DNA of 64,000 nucleotides from positions 2,790,001 to 2,854,000 of the forward strand of contig NZ_CP016808.1 of the NCBI RefSeq assembly GCF_002741035.1, read 5' to 3'. The position numbers were made by a program, and so were the translations under genes. How positions within the stretch are numbered: the first letter of the stretch is position 1; every line of letters starts with the position of its first letter. A model generated the notes under the pieces. That model did no database searches, had not been told where the DNA came from, and was given only the letters and a program-made list of their open reading frames with translations. Below are positions 19,764-28,434 of this stretch, piece by piece. This DNA comes from Paenibacillus sp. BIHB 4019. Its GTDB lineage: Bacteria; Bacillota; Bacilli; Paenibacillales; Paenibacillaceae.

Positions 19764-20745
19764 TCCGGACCTGGCAAGCAGACAGCCGCTGCTGCAAATC
19801 GAGCAGCTGAAAACCTATTATCCGATTCGCAAAGGGGTCATCTCCCGTACGGTCGGGCATGTCAAAGCGGTCGATGGCGTCAATTTGGCAATCTATCCGG
19901 GCGAGACGGTGGGGCTGGTCGGGGAATCCGGCTGCGGAAAATCCACGATTGGCCGTACGATTGTCAGGCTGGAGGAGCCGACGGAGGGGCGGATTTTGTT
20001 TCGGGGCGACGATATTGCCCATTATGGCAGCAAGGCGATGAAGCAGGTCCGCTCGGATATGCAGATGATTTTTCAAGATCCGTATTCCTCGCTCAATCCG
20101 CGCAAGCGCATTAGCGATATATTGGCGGAGCCTATGCTCGTGCATGGCATTTTTCCGAAGGAGCAGGTGGCGGGCGAGGTAGAGAAGCTGCTTGAAATAG
20201 TAGGCTTGCCAAAAAGCTACAAAAACCGCTATCCTCACGAGTTTTCGGGGGGACAGCGCCAGCGGATCGGCATTGCGCGGGCGCTCTCGCTTAAGCCGAA
20301 GCTGATCGTCTGCGATGAGCCGGTATCGGCGCTTGACGTATCGATTCAAGCACAGGTGCTTAATTTGCTGAAGGACCTGCAGAAGGAGTTTCAGCTCACT
20401 TATTTGTTTATCGGCCACGGCCTCGGCGCCGTTCGGTATATTAGCGACCGCATTGCGGTCATGTATTTGGGCAAGGTCGTTGAAATTGCGACGACGGAAA
20501 GCATTTTTCGCCAGCCGAAGCATCCTTACACGCGGGCGCTGCTCAGCGCCTACCCGGTCCCTAACCCGCATTTGCGGACGAAGGAGCGCATCGTCATTCA
20601 AGGCGATGTGCCGAGTCCGGCGAATCCGCCAAGCGGCTGCCGGTTTCATACGCGCTGCCCGCTTGCGATGGCAATCTGCCGCGAGCAGGAGCCGGAGCTG
20701 AAGGGCGCCCAGCACAGCGTCGCGTGCTTTGCGAGCGAAGCCTAA
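19756..20745 (+). CDS. oligopeptide/dipeptide ABC transporter ATPase (OppF/DppF type)
   Basis: A 329-residue ATPase forming the heterodimer partner of the OppD-like protein. Walker A is GESGCGKST, the signature FSGGQRQRIGIARAL, Walker B LIVCDEPVSALDVS, and the C-terminal cysteines are CRFHTRCPLAMAIC. One oddity is the H-loop region FIGHGLGAV, where the Asp that usually follows the His is Gly; the catalytic His itself is kept. About 120 bases separate it from the permease genes, and an A-rich repeat of AAGAAAGCAAG type lies in that gap. Confidence 0.93.
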   Translation: MVNPDLASRQPLLQIEQLKTYYPIRKGVISRTVGHVKAVDGVNLAIYPGETVGLVGESGCGKSTIGRTIVRLEEPTEGRILFRGDDIAHYGSKAMKQVRSDMQMIFQDPYSSLNPRKRISDILAEPMLVHGIFPKEQVAGEVEKLLEIVGLPKSYKNRYPHEFSGGQRQRIGIARALSLKPKLIVCDEPVSALDVSIQAQVLNLLKDLQKEFQLTYLFIGHGLGAVRYISDRIAVMYLGKVVEIATTESIFRQPKHPYTRALLSAYPVPNPHLRTKERIVIQGDVPSPANPPSGCRFHTRCPLAMAICREQEPELKGAQHSVACFASEA

Positions 20746-20867
20746 CGTTGCGGCGGGATTGCAAGAACGCTGGCAAGCAAGAAAGCAAGAAAGCAAGATT
20801 GCGGGAATGCCCGCAGGGAACATTTTTCACTAGAGTCTATCGTTCATGAGAAGAGGGGGAGAGCCGC

Positions 20868-21818
20868 ATGCTGGCCTATATCATTAGGCGTCTGTTAATT
20901 GCTGTGCCGGTGCTGCTGGGCGTGACGATCATTAATTTCATTGTCATCAATCTGGCGCCCGGAAGTCCGGTCGAAATGATGATCGACCCCAATACGCCGC
21001 CAGCCGACATTGAAGCGAAGAAGGAGGCGCTGGGGCTGAATGACCCTCTGTATTTGCAATACATTCACTGGCTGGTCGATGTGTTCAAAGGAAATTTCGG
21101 CTTCTCGCTGACGACCTACCAGCCTGTGGCGCAAATGATCGGCGAGCGCATTGGGCCGACCGTCACCCTTATGGGGCTGTCGCTCATCGTCGGCTTGGCG
21201 ATTGCGGTTCCCCTCGGCATCATTAGCGCAACCCGGCAAAATTCCAAGCTGGATTATTTGGCGACTGGCGGTTCCTTTCTCGGCATATCCATTCCGAACT
21301 TTTTCCTCGCGCTGGGCTTAATCTACGTATTTTCACTGGAATTAAAGCTGCTGCCCTCAGGTGGCATGATTACGCTTGGCGGGGACGGCGGGTTCGTTGA
21401 CCGGCTGAAGCATCTTATCCTTCCCGTACTCGTACTGGGGACAGGCATTGCGGGGAAAAAGATTCGTTATGTGCGGTCGAGCGTCATTGATATTTTAGGC
21501 CAGGATTATTTGCGGACCGCACGCGCCAAGGGCGTACGCGAGTTTATGGTCGTGAACAAGCATGCGTTGCGCAATGCGCTGATTCCCATTGTCACGGTCA
21601 TCGGGCTTGAAGTGCCGATTTTGCTGGGCGGTGCTGTTGTAACTGAGCAAATTTTCTCTTGGCCGGGGATCGGCCAGCTGACGATGGGCTCCATTATGAA
21701 CAGGGATTATCCAACCTTAATGGCATTAAACCTGCTTGCGGCTTTCATGGTGCTTGCGGCAAACCTGCTGACGGACATTATTTATTCCGTTGCAGATCCG
21801 CGCATCAAATATAAGTAA
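20868..21818 (+). CDS. peptide ABC transporter permease (OppB/DppB type)
   Basis: A 316-residue inner-membrane permease. The N-terminal YIIRRLLIAVPVLLGVTIIN is the classic DppB start, and six hydrophobic segments follow. The EAA loop that contacts the ATPases is in YLRTARAKGVREFMVVNKH. It starts at ATG 20868 after a GAGGGGGAGA site and lies 48 bases before its OppC-type partner. Confidence 0.93.
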   Translation: MLAYIIRRLLIAVPVLLGVTIINFIVINLAPGSPVEMMIDPNTPPADIEAKKEALGLNDPLYLQYIHWLVDVFKGNFGFSLTTYQPVAQMIGERIGPTVTLMGLSLIVGLAIAVPLGIISATRQNSKLDYLATGGSFLGISIPNFFLALGLIYVFSLELKLLPSGGMITLGGDGGFVDRLKHLILPVLVLGTGIAGKKIRYVRSSVIDILGQDYLRTARAKGVREFMVVNKHALRNALIPIVTVIGLEVPILLGGAVVTEQIFSWPGIGQLTMGSIMNRDYPTLMALNLLAAFMVLAANLLTDIIYSVADPRIKYK

Positions 21819-21866
21819 GAACGTAACGAAAACGATAGTCTTGCAACAAGGAGAGGGGGAAGCGCT

Positions 21867-22805
21867 ATGGCTATGCTGCAGATAAGCACGAACAAGGCAG
21901 CGGGCTCTGGAGGTGGAAGCGGCCAGCTCGCAGAGACGCCAGTGAAAAGCAGCTATAAAGAAGAGAGCTATGCGAGGATGGTCGTTCGCAGGTTTAAGAA
22001 GCACAAGCTTGCGGTAGCGGGGCTTGTCCTCATGACGCTGCTTTCGCTGGGAGCAATTATGGCTCCTTGGATCGTTCCGCATGATCCTTACCAGGTGACG
22101 GAGGCTTTCGAAGCCGAGCCTTCCGCCGAGCATTTGCTTGGCACCGACCAGGTAGGGCGCGATGTGTTGAGCCGGTTAATATACGCGGCGAGAGTGTCGC
22201 TTATGGTCGGCTTGGGCTCCGTCTTAATCAGCGTCACGATAGGGACGGTGCTGGGCCTCGTTTCGGGGTATTTTGGCGGCATTGTGGATATGGCGGTTAT
22301 GAGGGTGACGGATATATTTATGTCCTTTCCCCAGCTGATGCTTATTCTCGTTGTGGTCAGCGTAGTCGGTCCCAGCTTGACGAATGTCATTTTGATTCTT
22401 GGCTTCCTTGGCTGGACGGGTGTAGCGCGGCTTGTGAGAGGAAGCGTGCTGTCGATTAAGCAGATGGATTATGTCAAAGCGGGAGTCGCTTTGGGACTCG
22501 GCACGCCGCGTATTTTGTTCAAGCACATTTTGCCAAATGCATTGGCTCCGATACTCGTAAATGCAACCTTCGGCATTGCGGGCGCTATCGTCTCCGAGGC
22601 TTCGCTTAGCTTCCTGGGCCTTGGCGTTCAGCCGCCAACAGCAAGCTGGGGCAATATGCTTACCGATGCCCAATCGCTTACGGTGCTCACCTCGCAGCCA
22701 TGGCTGTGGCTGCCGCCGGGCATCATGATCGTCGTCAGCGTATTGTCGGTAAATTTTATCGGCGATGGGCTGCGCGATGCAATGGATCCAAAAAGCTTGA
22801 AATAA
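21867..22805 (+). CDS. peptide ABC transporter permease (OppC/DppC type)
   Basis: A 312-residue permease. The N-terminal part is cytoplasmic with the typical RRFKKHKLAVAGLVLM entry into the first membrane segment, then HLLGTDQVGRDVLSRLIYAA and the EAA loop YVKAGVALGLGTPRILFKH. It pairs with the OppB-type protein to form the channel. Ribosome site GGAGAGGGGG precedes ATG 21867, and the binding-protein gene follows after 27 bases. Confidence 0.93.
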   Translation: MAMLQISTNKAAGSGGGSGQLAETPVKSSYKEESYARMVVRRFKKHKLAVAGLVLMTLLSLGAIMAPWIVPHDPYQVTEAFEAEPSAEHLLGTDQVGRDVLSRLIYAARVSLMVGLGSVLISVTIGTVLGLVSGYFGGIVDMAVMRVTDIFMSFPQLMLILVVVSVVGPSLTNVILILGFLGWTGVARLVRGSVLSIKQMDYVKAGVALGLGTPRILFKHILPNALAPILVNATFGIAGAIVSEASLSFLGLGVQPPTASWGNMLTDAQSLTVLTSQPWLWLPPGIMIVVSVLSVNFIGDGLRDAMDPKSLK

Positions 22806-22832
22806 CGACCATTTTAAGGGGGACAATCATCG

Positions 22833-24476
22833 ATGAAGACAAAAAACAGTTGGAAAATGGTTTGTGCGCTTGTTGGAATTATATCTATGCTGACACTAAG
22901 CGCATGCTCCAGCAGCGGACCGGCAACAGCAGGAGCAAGCGGCGGCAGCGAAGCGAAGCCAGCAGGGGAAAGCAAGGTCGTAAACATCGGGATTACGAAT
23001 GCGCCGCTCATGTTTAATCCCATTGACCAGACGGACAATACGTCGATTATTGTGACGTCGATTTTGTTCCAGCCGCTCATGGAGCTGGATGAAAATTTGA
23101 AGTTCGTTCCGATGCTGGCCGACAGCATTGAAACCGAAGATAATCAGGTTTACACCGTAAAGCTGAATGAAAAGGCCAAATGGAGCGACGGTGAGCCCGT
23201 TACAGCGGAGGATGTCGTATTTACGGTGAAGCTGATTGGCAATCCGAAGTCGATTGTATCGCTGTCCACTCGTTATGCGCTGCTGGAAGGCTTCGATGAG
23301 CTAGGCAAGCTGCCGGAAGGGGCAAGCGATGTAGCGGGCGTGAAAAAAATCGACGACCACACCGTCGAATTCCGCACGAAGCAGCCAGTGGACCCTAATC
23401 TGTTCATGGAAAGCTTCGGCAAAAACCTTAAGCCGCTGCCGGAGCATGTATTGAAAGACGCGAGTCCAGAGACGCTGGCGCAAAATCCATTTTTCCAAAA
23501 GCCGACCGTCGTCAATGGACCGTTCACCTTCGTTACTTACGCTAAGGACCAGTATATTGAGCTGCAGGCCAATACAGATTATTTCAAAGGCGCGCCAAAG
23601 CTGGACAAGCTGAATTTTAAAATTATGCCTTCGAGCAATTTGGTTGCCCAGCTGCAAAGCGGCGAAATCGATATGAACTTCCCGGGTATCGGCACGATTT
23701 CGGTACAGGATTTTGAGAAAGTGAAAAACATGTCCAACGTTAATGCGGTGTCCGGCAAGCCGTTCAACTACCAAAATCTTTATTTTAATAATGAGACGAT
23801 AACCGATGTTCGTGTGCGCCACGCCATTGCCTACGCCATTAATCGCGAGATGATGATCGAGAATTTGCTCAAGGGCGAAGGCGAGAGCATGGATGTGCAA
23901 TATACGCCGATTCACCCGTACTACAACAAAAACCTGACGCCAATTACGTATAATCCGGACAAAGCGAAGGAGCTGCTCAAGGAAGCAGGCTGGGATTCGA
24001 GCAAGACGCTGAGGCTGGTCGTGCCATCGGGCAATAAGACGAGGGAGCAGGCTGCCGACATTATTGTCGAAAATTTGAAGGCGGTAGGCATCAACGCCCA
24101 GGTGCAAAAATTTGACCTTGCCACGTCGGTGCAGAAGCTGATTAAGGGAGAATACGATTTGGATATTTTGGGCCTCATCTTTATTCTTGATCCCGATTTG
24201 ACGACCGTATTTGGTACGGGAAGCAAGACGAACTATGCCCGCTATTCCAGTCCCGAAATGGACAAGCTGCTGCTGGAAGGGACGAAGGAGACGGATTCGG
24301 ATAAACGCCGCGTCATCTACGACAAGGTGCAGGAGCTGATTATGGAGGACCTGCCGCAAATTGCTCTGTTTGCCGACTACCGCCTGCTGGCAACGAACAA
24401 ACGCGTGCTGGTCGGTGGACCGAAGGACTTGGGCGCGTTCATCCATGTGTATGAGTGGGATGTGGAGTCGAAATAA
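22833..24476 (+). CDS. peptide-type ABC transporter substrate-binding lipoprotein (SBP_bac_5)
   Basis: A 547-residue extracellular receptor with signal peptide and lipobox LSAC at residues 22-25, then a Ser/Gly/Ala-rich linker. Family motifs are YTVKLNEKAKWSDGEPVTAE, VRHAIAYAINRE and ARYSSPEMDKLLLEGTKETD. This family binds di- and oligopeptides, nickel or opines; the ligand is not evident, although the neighbouring AbgB-like enzymes suggest an amide-bonded compound. It is the last gene of the amidohydrolase-transporter operon, followed by a terminator. Confidence 0.93.
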   Translation: MKTKNSWKMVCALVGIISMLTLSACSSSGPATAGASGGSEAKPAGESKVVNIGITNAPLMFNPIDQTDNTSIIVTSILFQPLMELDENLKFVPMLADSIETEDNQVYTVKLNEKAKWSDGEPVTAEDVVFTVKLIGNPKSIVSLSTRYALLEGFDELGKLPEGASDVAGVKKIDDHTVEFRTKQPVDPNLFMESFGKNLKPLPEHVLKDASPETLAQNPFFQKPTVVNGPFTFVTYAKDQYIELQANTDYFKGAPKLDKLNFKIMPSSNLVAQLQSGEIDMNFPGIGTISVQDFEKVKNMSNVNAVSGKPFNYQNLYFNNETITDVRVRHAIAYAINREMMIENLLKGEGESMDVQYTPIHPYYNKNLTPITYNPDKAKELLKEAGWDSSKTLRLVVPSGNKTREQAADIIVENLKAVGINAQVQKFDLATSVQKLIKGEYDLDILGLIFILDPDLTTVFGTGSKTNYARYSSPEMDKLLLEGTKETDSDKRRVIYDKVQELIMEDLPQIALFADYRLLATNKRVLVGGPKDLGAFIHVYEWDVESK

Positions 24477-24522
24477 GCGGCTTGAAAAGCAGCAAGCAGA
24501 TTTAGTAATTCTTTAGCCAAAT

Positions 24523-24563
24523 AAAAGCCAACCAACTAGCGAGCGCTGTTTGGTTGGCTTTTG
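24523..24563 (+). terminator. intrinsic terminator of the amidohydrolase-transporter operon
   Basis: AAAAGCCAACCAA and TTGGTTGGCTTTT form a 13-bp stem with T-rich tail. Being symmetrical, it could also act for transcripts arriving from the opposite strand. Confidence 0.85.
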
Positions 24564-24601
24564 TTATTTTCTATAAATTTCGGTTTCTGAAAAATTTTCA
24601 G

Positions 24602-24934
24602 CTAATATATTTTCAAAAGGACGGATACGATTCCCGACGCGCACGCGGCAGCAAGGGCGAGGCAGGCCCAACTATTTTTTCTGAAATAGATGAGGAAAAT
24701 TGCGGACAGGGACAAGGCGGTGGACAGCAGCGAGGATGCGAATGCGCCGCCCCTAAACGTAACATTCTGGTAAGGGATAAATGACTGCACGAGCAAAAGC
24801 AGCAAGCTGAAGGCGATAACGGCGATTTGATAAGGGGCAAGCTTCTGGTAGCTGCCCTTTTTGTCTGTAAGTTTAACTGTCACATAAACAATAGCTGTGA
24901 TAAACAAAAGCAATGGCACGTATAGCTGGAGCAT
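24602..24934 (-). CDS. small integral membrane protein, unknown function
   Basis: A 110-residue protein that is almost entirely hydrophobic, with about four membrane segments (residues 4-20, 36-53, 65-83 and 90-107) and a short basic loop KLTDKKGSYQK. I recognise no family motif. It is supported as a real gene by the strong ribosome site AAAGGAGGG eight bases before its ATG on the reverse strand, and by its isolation between two well-defined convergent units. Confidence 0.7.
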   Translation of the reverse strand: MLQLYVPLLLFITAIVYVTVKLTDKKGSYQKLAPYQIAVIAFSLLLLLVQSFIPYQNVTFRGGAFASSLLSTALSLSAIFLIYFRKNSWACLALAAACASGIVSVLLKIY

Positions 24935-25278
24935 GGAAGTTCCCTCCTTTTCACCTTCAATTCCTTTTTATACCATACCTGATGATTTACGAGAATCGCA
25001 ACTACTCTTTTTTCTGGATAAAAAAACGATTACATTTAATTAAAAATAGTGATTTAGATAGAAATGAAGCAGATAGGGGTAATGTAGGGAGTTGGCGGAA
25101 ATGCAGAAGATCATCGCCTTATTTAATGATAAATCCCCCCTTTTTAGTTGCGGGCATGATAGACATCCTCCCATACATCTTGGTAAATGGCGGGGCTTCA
25201 ACCATGAAGGATTTTGTAGTATGATGTATGATAGTTAAAATGAGTCCGTTAACGGGCACGCTACAGGAGGATTTCAGT
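24935..25278. other. intergenic region upstream of the PEP carboxylase gene
   Basis: AT-rich leader without a gene that I can support. AGGAGG at 25265-25270 is the ribosome site for ATG 25279. An in-frame ATG at 25228 lacks a ribosome site. I see no clear riboswitch or operator. Confidence 0.4.
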
Positions 25279-28083
25279 ATGTCGGAACAAGCTGCAACGA
25301 ATTTATCGGCAAGCCGCCAGCAAGCGAACAATTTGCTGCGTAGGGATGTTCGGTTTCTAGGCAACATACTCGGCGAAGTGCTCGTCCACCAGGGCGGCAA
25401 GGAATTGCTTGAAATTGTGGAGCAAATCCGCGAAACAAGCAAATCGTTGCGAGCGGAATATATTCCGGAGCTATTCGCGCAATTCAAGACGACCGTGTCG
25501 TCATTGAGCCCGGAAATTAGGCACCAGGTTATTCGTGCCTTCGCGATTTATTTTCAACTGGTTAACATTGCTGAACAAAATCACCGTATTCGCCGCAAGC
25601 GCGATTATGAGCGTTCTACTGGGGAAGGCGTTCAACGCGGCTCCATTGAGAGCGCTGTAGCGGATCTGAAGGAACGTCAAATCGCAGTAGAAGATGTCCA
25701 GCAAATGCTGAGCGGCATTTCGCTGGAGCTTGTCATGACTGCCCATCCTACGGAAGCGACACGCAGAGCGGTACTGGATATCCACAAGCGGATTGCCGAA
25801 GATGTGATGGAGCTTGATAATCCGACGCTGACTTACCGTGAGCGCGAGAAGCTTCGCGAGAAGCTGCTGAATGAAGTGCTTATTTTGTGGCAAAGCGATG
25901 AGCTTCGCGACCGTAAGCCTACGGTTATCGACGAAGTTCGCAACGGCTTGTATTATTTTGATGAAACGTTGTTCGAGGTGCTGCCTGCTGTTTACGAGGA
26001 GCTGGAGCGCTGCCTTGAGAAATATTATCCAGGTGAAAAATGGCATGCGCCAGACTTTCTCCGTTTTGGCTCGTGGATCGGCGGCGACCGTGACGGCAAC
26101 CCTTCCGTAACCGCGAAGGTGACATGGGAAGCGCTGACGATGCACCGCCTGCTGGCGATTCGCAAGTATGAAGAAACGCTGAATGAGCTGATGGGCCAAC
26201 TGAGCTTCAGCACGAACATTGTGGAAGTGTCGGATGAATTGATCGAATCGATTCGCCGCGACCGCGAGCAGGTTGAGCTGAAATGCGTAGAGCTGTGGCG
26301 CAATACGAAGGAGCCTTACCGCATCAAGCTTGGCTTTATGCTGGAGAAGCTCGCAAATACGCGCAATGAGGCGCTTAAAGGCTCCGCTATGCGCTATAAC
26401 AACCCGGAAGAGCTGCTGGAGGATTTGAAAATTATTGACCGCAGCCTGCGCAATCACTTCGCGGATTATGTCGCAGATACGCATATCGGCAAGCTGGTTC
26501 GCCAGGTTGAGCTGTTCGGCTTCCACCTGATGACGCTCGATATTCGCCAGCACAGCAAAGAGCATGAAAATGCGATGGCTGAAATTTTGGCGAAAATGAA
26601 CATTACGCCGGATTATGCGGCTTTGAATGAGGATGAAAAGGTTGAGCTGCTGCATCGCCTGCTGAATGACCCGCGTCCTCTCACATCGAGCCATTTGGAT
26701 TATACAGATGCAACGCGTGAATGCCTCGATGTTTATCATACGGCTTACCGTGCGAAGCAAGAGTTTGGCCCGAACTGCATTTCCAGCTACCTGATCAGTA
26801 TGACGCAGGGCGCCAGCGACATGCTGGAAGTCATGGTCTTCTCGAAGGAAGTCGGCTTGTTCCGCCAAGATCGCGACGGTACCGTTCACTGCTCCGTTCA
26901 ATCGGTGCCGCTGTTCGAGACGATCGACGACCTTCATGCGGCTCCGGCTATTATGAAGCAGCTGTTCGAGCTGCCGATTTACCGTCAAGCCATTGCGGCT
27001 CGCGGCGATCTGCATGAAATTATGCTGGGCTACTCCGACAGCAATAAAGATGGCGGAGCGGTTACAGCTAACTGGGAGCTGCGCGTAGCGCTTAAGGAAA
27101 TTACAGCAGCGGCGAACGAATACGACGTTAAGCTGAAATTTTTCCACGGACGCGGCGGCGCGCTTGGTCGCGGCGGCATGCCGCTGAACCGCAGCATTTT
27201 GGCACAGCCTCCGCATACAGTAGGCGGCGGCATCAAAATTACCGAGCAAGGCGAAGTGCTTTCCTCGCGTTATTCGATGCAGGGTATCGCATACCGCAGC
27301 TTGGAGCAGGCCACTTGGGCGCTGATTACAGCTGCGCGCTTGGCCAAATATCCGGAGCAAGGCCAGACGGCCGAGCCGGAGTGGGAAGAAATCGCCCGCT
27401 CGATTTCCGAGACGGCGCTGGAGAAATACCAGGATTTGATTTTCCGCGATCCGGATTTCCTCACGTACTTCAAGGAATCGACACCGCTGCCTGAGGTTGG
27501 CGAGCTGAACATTGGCTCCCGTCCATCCAAACGGAAAAACAGCGACCGCTTTGAAGATTTGCGTGCGATTCCATGGGTATTCGCATGGACGCAAAGCCGT
27601 TATTTGCTGCCAGCTTGGTATGCAGCCGGCACAGCGCTCCAGCAATATGTGGATGGAAGCGAGGAGCGTCTGCATACGCTAAAAACGATGTATGAGCATT
27701 TCCCGTTCTTCCGCTCCTTAATCGACAACCTGCAGATGGCACTGGCGAAAGCCGATCTGATTATTGCGAAGGAATACGCGGGCATGATTTCCGACGAGGC
27801 GATCCGCGACCGTATTTTCCAGCAAATTGAGTCGGAATACGCGCTGACATCGCAAATGATTTTGAGCATTACGGGCCAAACGGAAATTTTGGATAACGTA
27901 CCGGTTATTCAAGAATCGATTCGCCTCCGTAATCCGTACGTCGATCCGCTCAGCTACATGCAGGTACAGCTTCTGACTGAGCTTCGCGGACTGCGGGCGA
28001 AGGACGAGGATGATCCAGAGCTGCTTCGTGAAGTATTGCTCACGATTAACGGAATTGCCGCCGGCCTGAGAAACACGGGCTAA
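25279..28083 (+). CDS. ppc: phosphoenolpyruvate carboxylase
   Basis: A 934-residue PEP carboxylase, which adds bicarbonate to phosphoenolpyruvate to make oxaloacetate and so refills the TCA cycle. Signature motifs are present: VMTAHPTEATRR with the catalytic His, GSWIGGDRDGNPSVTA, LGYSDSNKDGG, FFHGRGGALGRGGMP with the second catalytic His, and RNPYVDPLSYMQVQLL at the C-terminus. The length is full for the bacterial family. ATG 25279 was chosen because it follows CAGGAGG. The gene appears monocistronic, with a strong terminator after it. Confidence 0.97.
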   Translation: MSEQAATNLSASRQQANNLLRRDVRFLGNILGEVLVHQGGKELLEIVEQIRETSKSLRAEYIPELFAQFKTTVSSLSPEIRHQVIRAFAIYFQLVNIAEQNHRIRRKRDYERSTGEGVQRGSIESAVADLKERQIAVEDVQQMLSGISLELVMTAHPTEATRRAVLDIHKRIAEDVMELDNPTLTYREREKLREKLLNEVLILWQSDELRDRKPTVIDEVRNGLYYFDETLFEVLPAVYEELERCLEKYYPGEKWHAPDFLRFGSWIGGDRDGNPSVTAKVTWEALTMHRLLAIRKYEETLNELMGQLSFSTNIVEVSDELIESIRRDREQVELKCVELWRNTKEPYRIKLGFMLEKLANTRNEALKGSAMRYNNPEELLEDLKIIDRSLRNHFADYVADTHIGKLVRQVELFGFHLMTLDIRQHSKEHENAMAEILAKMNITPDYAALNEDEKVELLHRLLNDPRPLTSSHLDYTDATRECLDVYHTAYRAKQEFGPNCISSYLISMTQGASDMLEVMVFSKEVGLFRQDRDGTVHCSVQSVPLFETIDDLHAAPAIMKQLFELPIYRQAIAARGDLHEIMLGYSDSNKDGGAVTANWELRVALKEITAAANEYDVKLKFFHGRGGALGRGGMPLNRSILAQPPHTVGGGIKITEQGEVLSSRYSMQGIAYRSLEQATWALITAARLAKYPEQGQTAEPEWEEIARSISETALEKYQDLIFRDPDFLTYFKESTPLPEVGELNIGSRPSKRKNSDRFEDLRAIPWVFAWTQSRYLLPAWYAAGTALQQYVDGSEERLHTLKTMYEHFPFFRSLIDNLQMALAKADLIIAKEYAGMISDEAIRDRIFQQIESEYALTSQMILSITGQTEILDNVPVIQESIRLRNPYVDPLSYMQVQLLTELRGLRAKDEDDPELLREVLLTINGIAAGLRNTG

Positions 28084-28135
28084 TAAGGCGCTTGAACAAA
28101 TAAATAAACGCCAGAAATCGCTGGCGTGAACAGGA

Positions 28136-28176
28136 AAGCCAAGCAGGGCAGCCATTGCCCCGCTTGGCTTTTTTTT
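28136..28176 (+). terminator. intrinsic terminator after ppc
   Basis: AAAGCCAAGC and GCTTGGCTTT enclose an inner GGGCA...TGCCCC stem and precede a T run. A smaller hairpin (ACGCCAG/CTGGCGT) sits just upstream at 28108-28127. Confidence 0.85.
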
Positions 28177-28434
28177 GCGTTGAAAAGGTGGGTTTAGCGG
28201 CAGCAAGGGGACTTGTTATGCGCTTGTACAGCTTTTTAGTACGAAAATAGGGCGGCCCCGAAAGGTTTTATGTTGCTTTAAATATCGCTTAAGTTTGGTT
28301 TAAGGTGCATCCTGCATGATGTATACATAGAAGGCAAACGAAATGACCGAATACACACTGACTAATTCTTAAGATCTCAATACTTAGCTTACGTGAAGAA
28401 ATTTACTCGGTAAAACTTGAAGGAGGCAATCAAG
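28177..28434. other. intergenic region upstream of the HtrA-like protease gene
   Basis: No gene seen. GAAGGAGG at about 28419-28426 is the ribosome site of the protease. I could not identify a convincing CssR-type or SigW-type promoter here. Confidence 0.4.

Noticed and set aside
25501..27675. A 724-codon reverse-strand open frame opposite ppc.
   Set aside because: It is the antisense shadow of the ppc coding sequence and is explained by its codon bias; no ribosome site or family motif.
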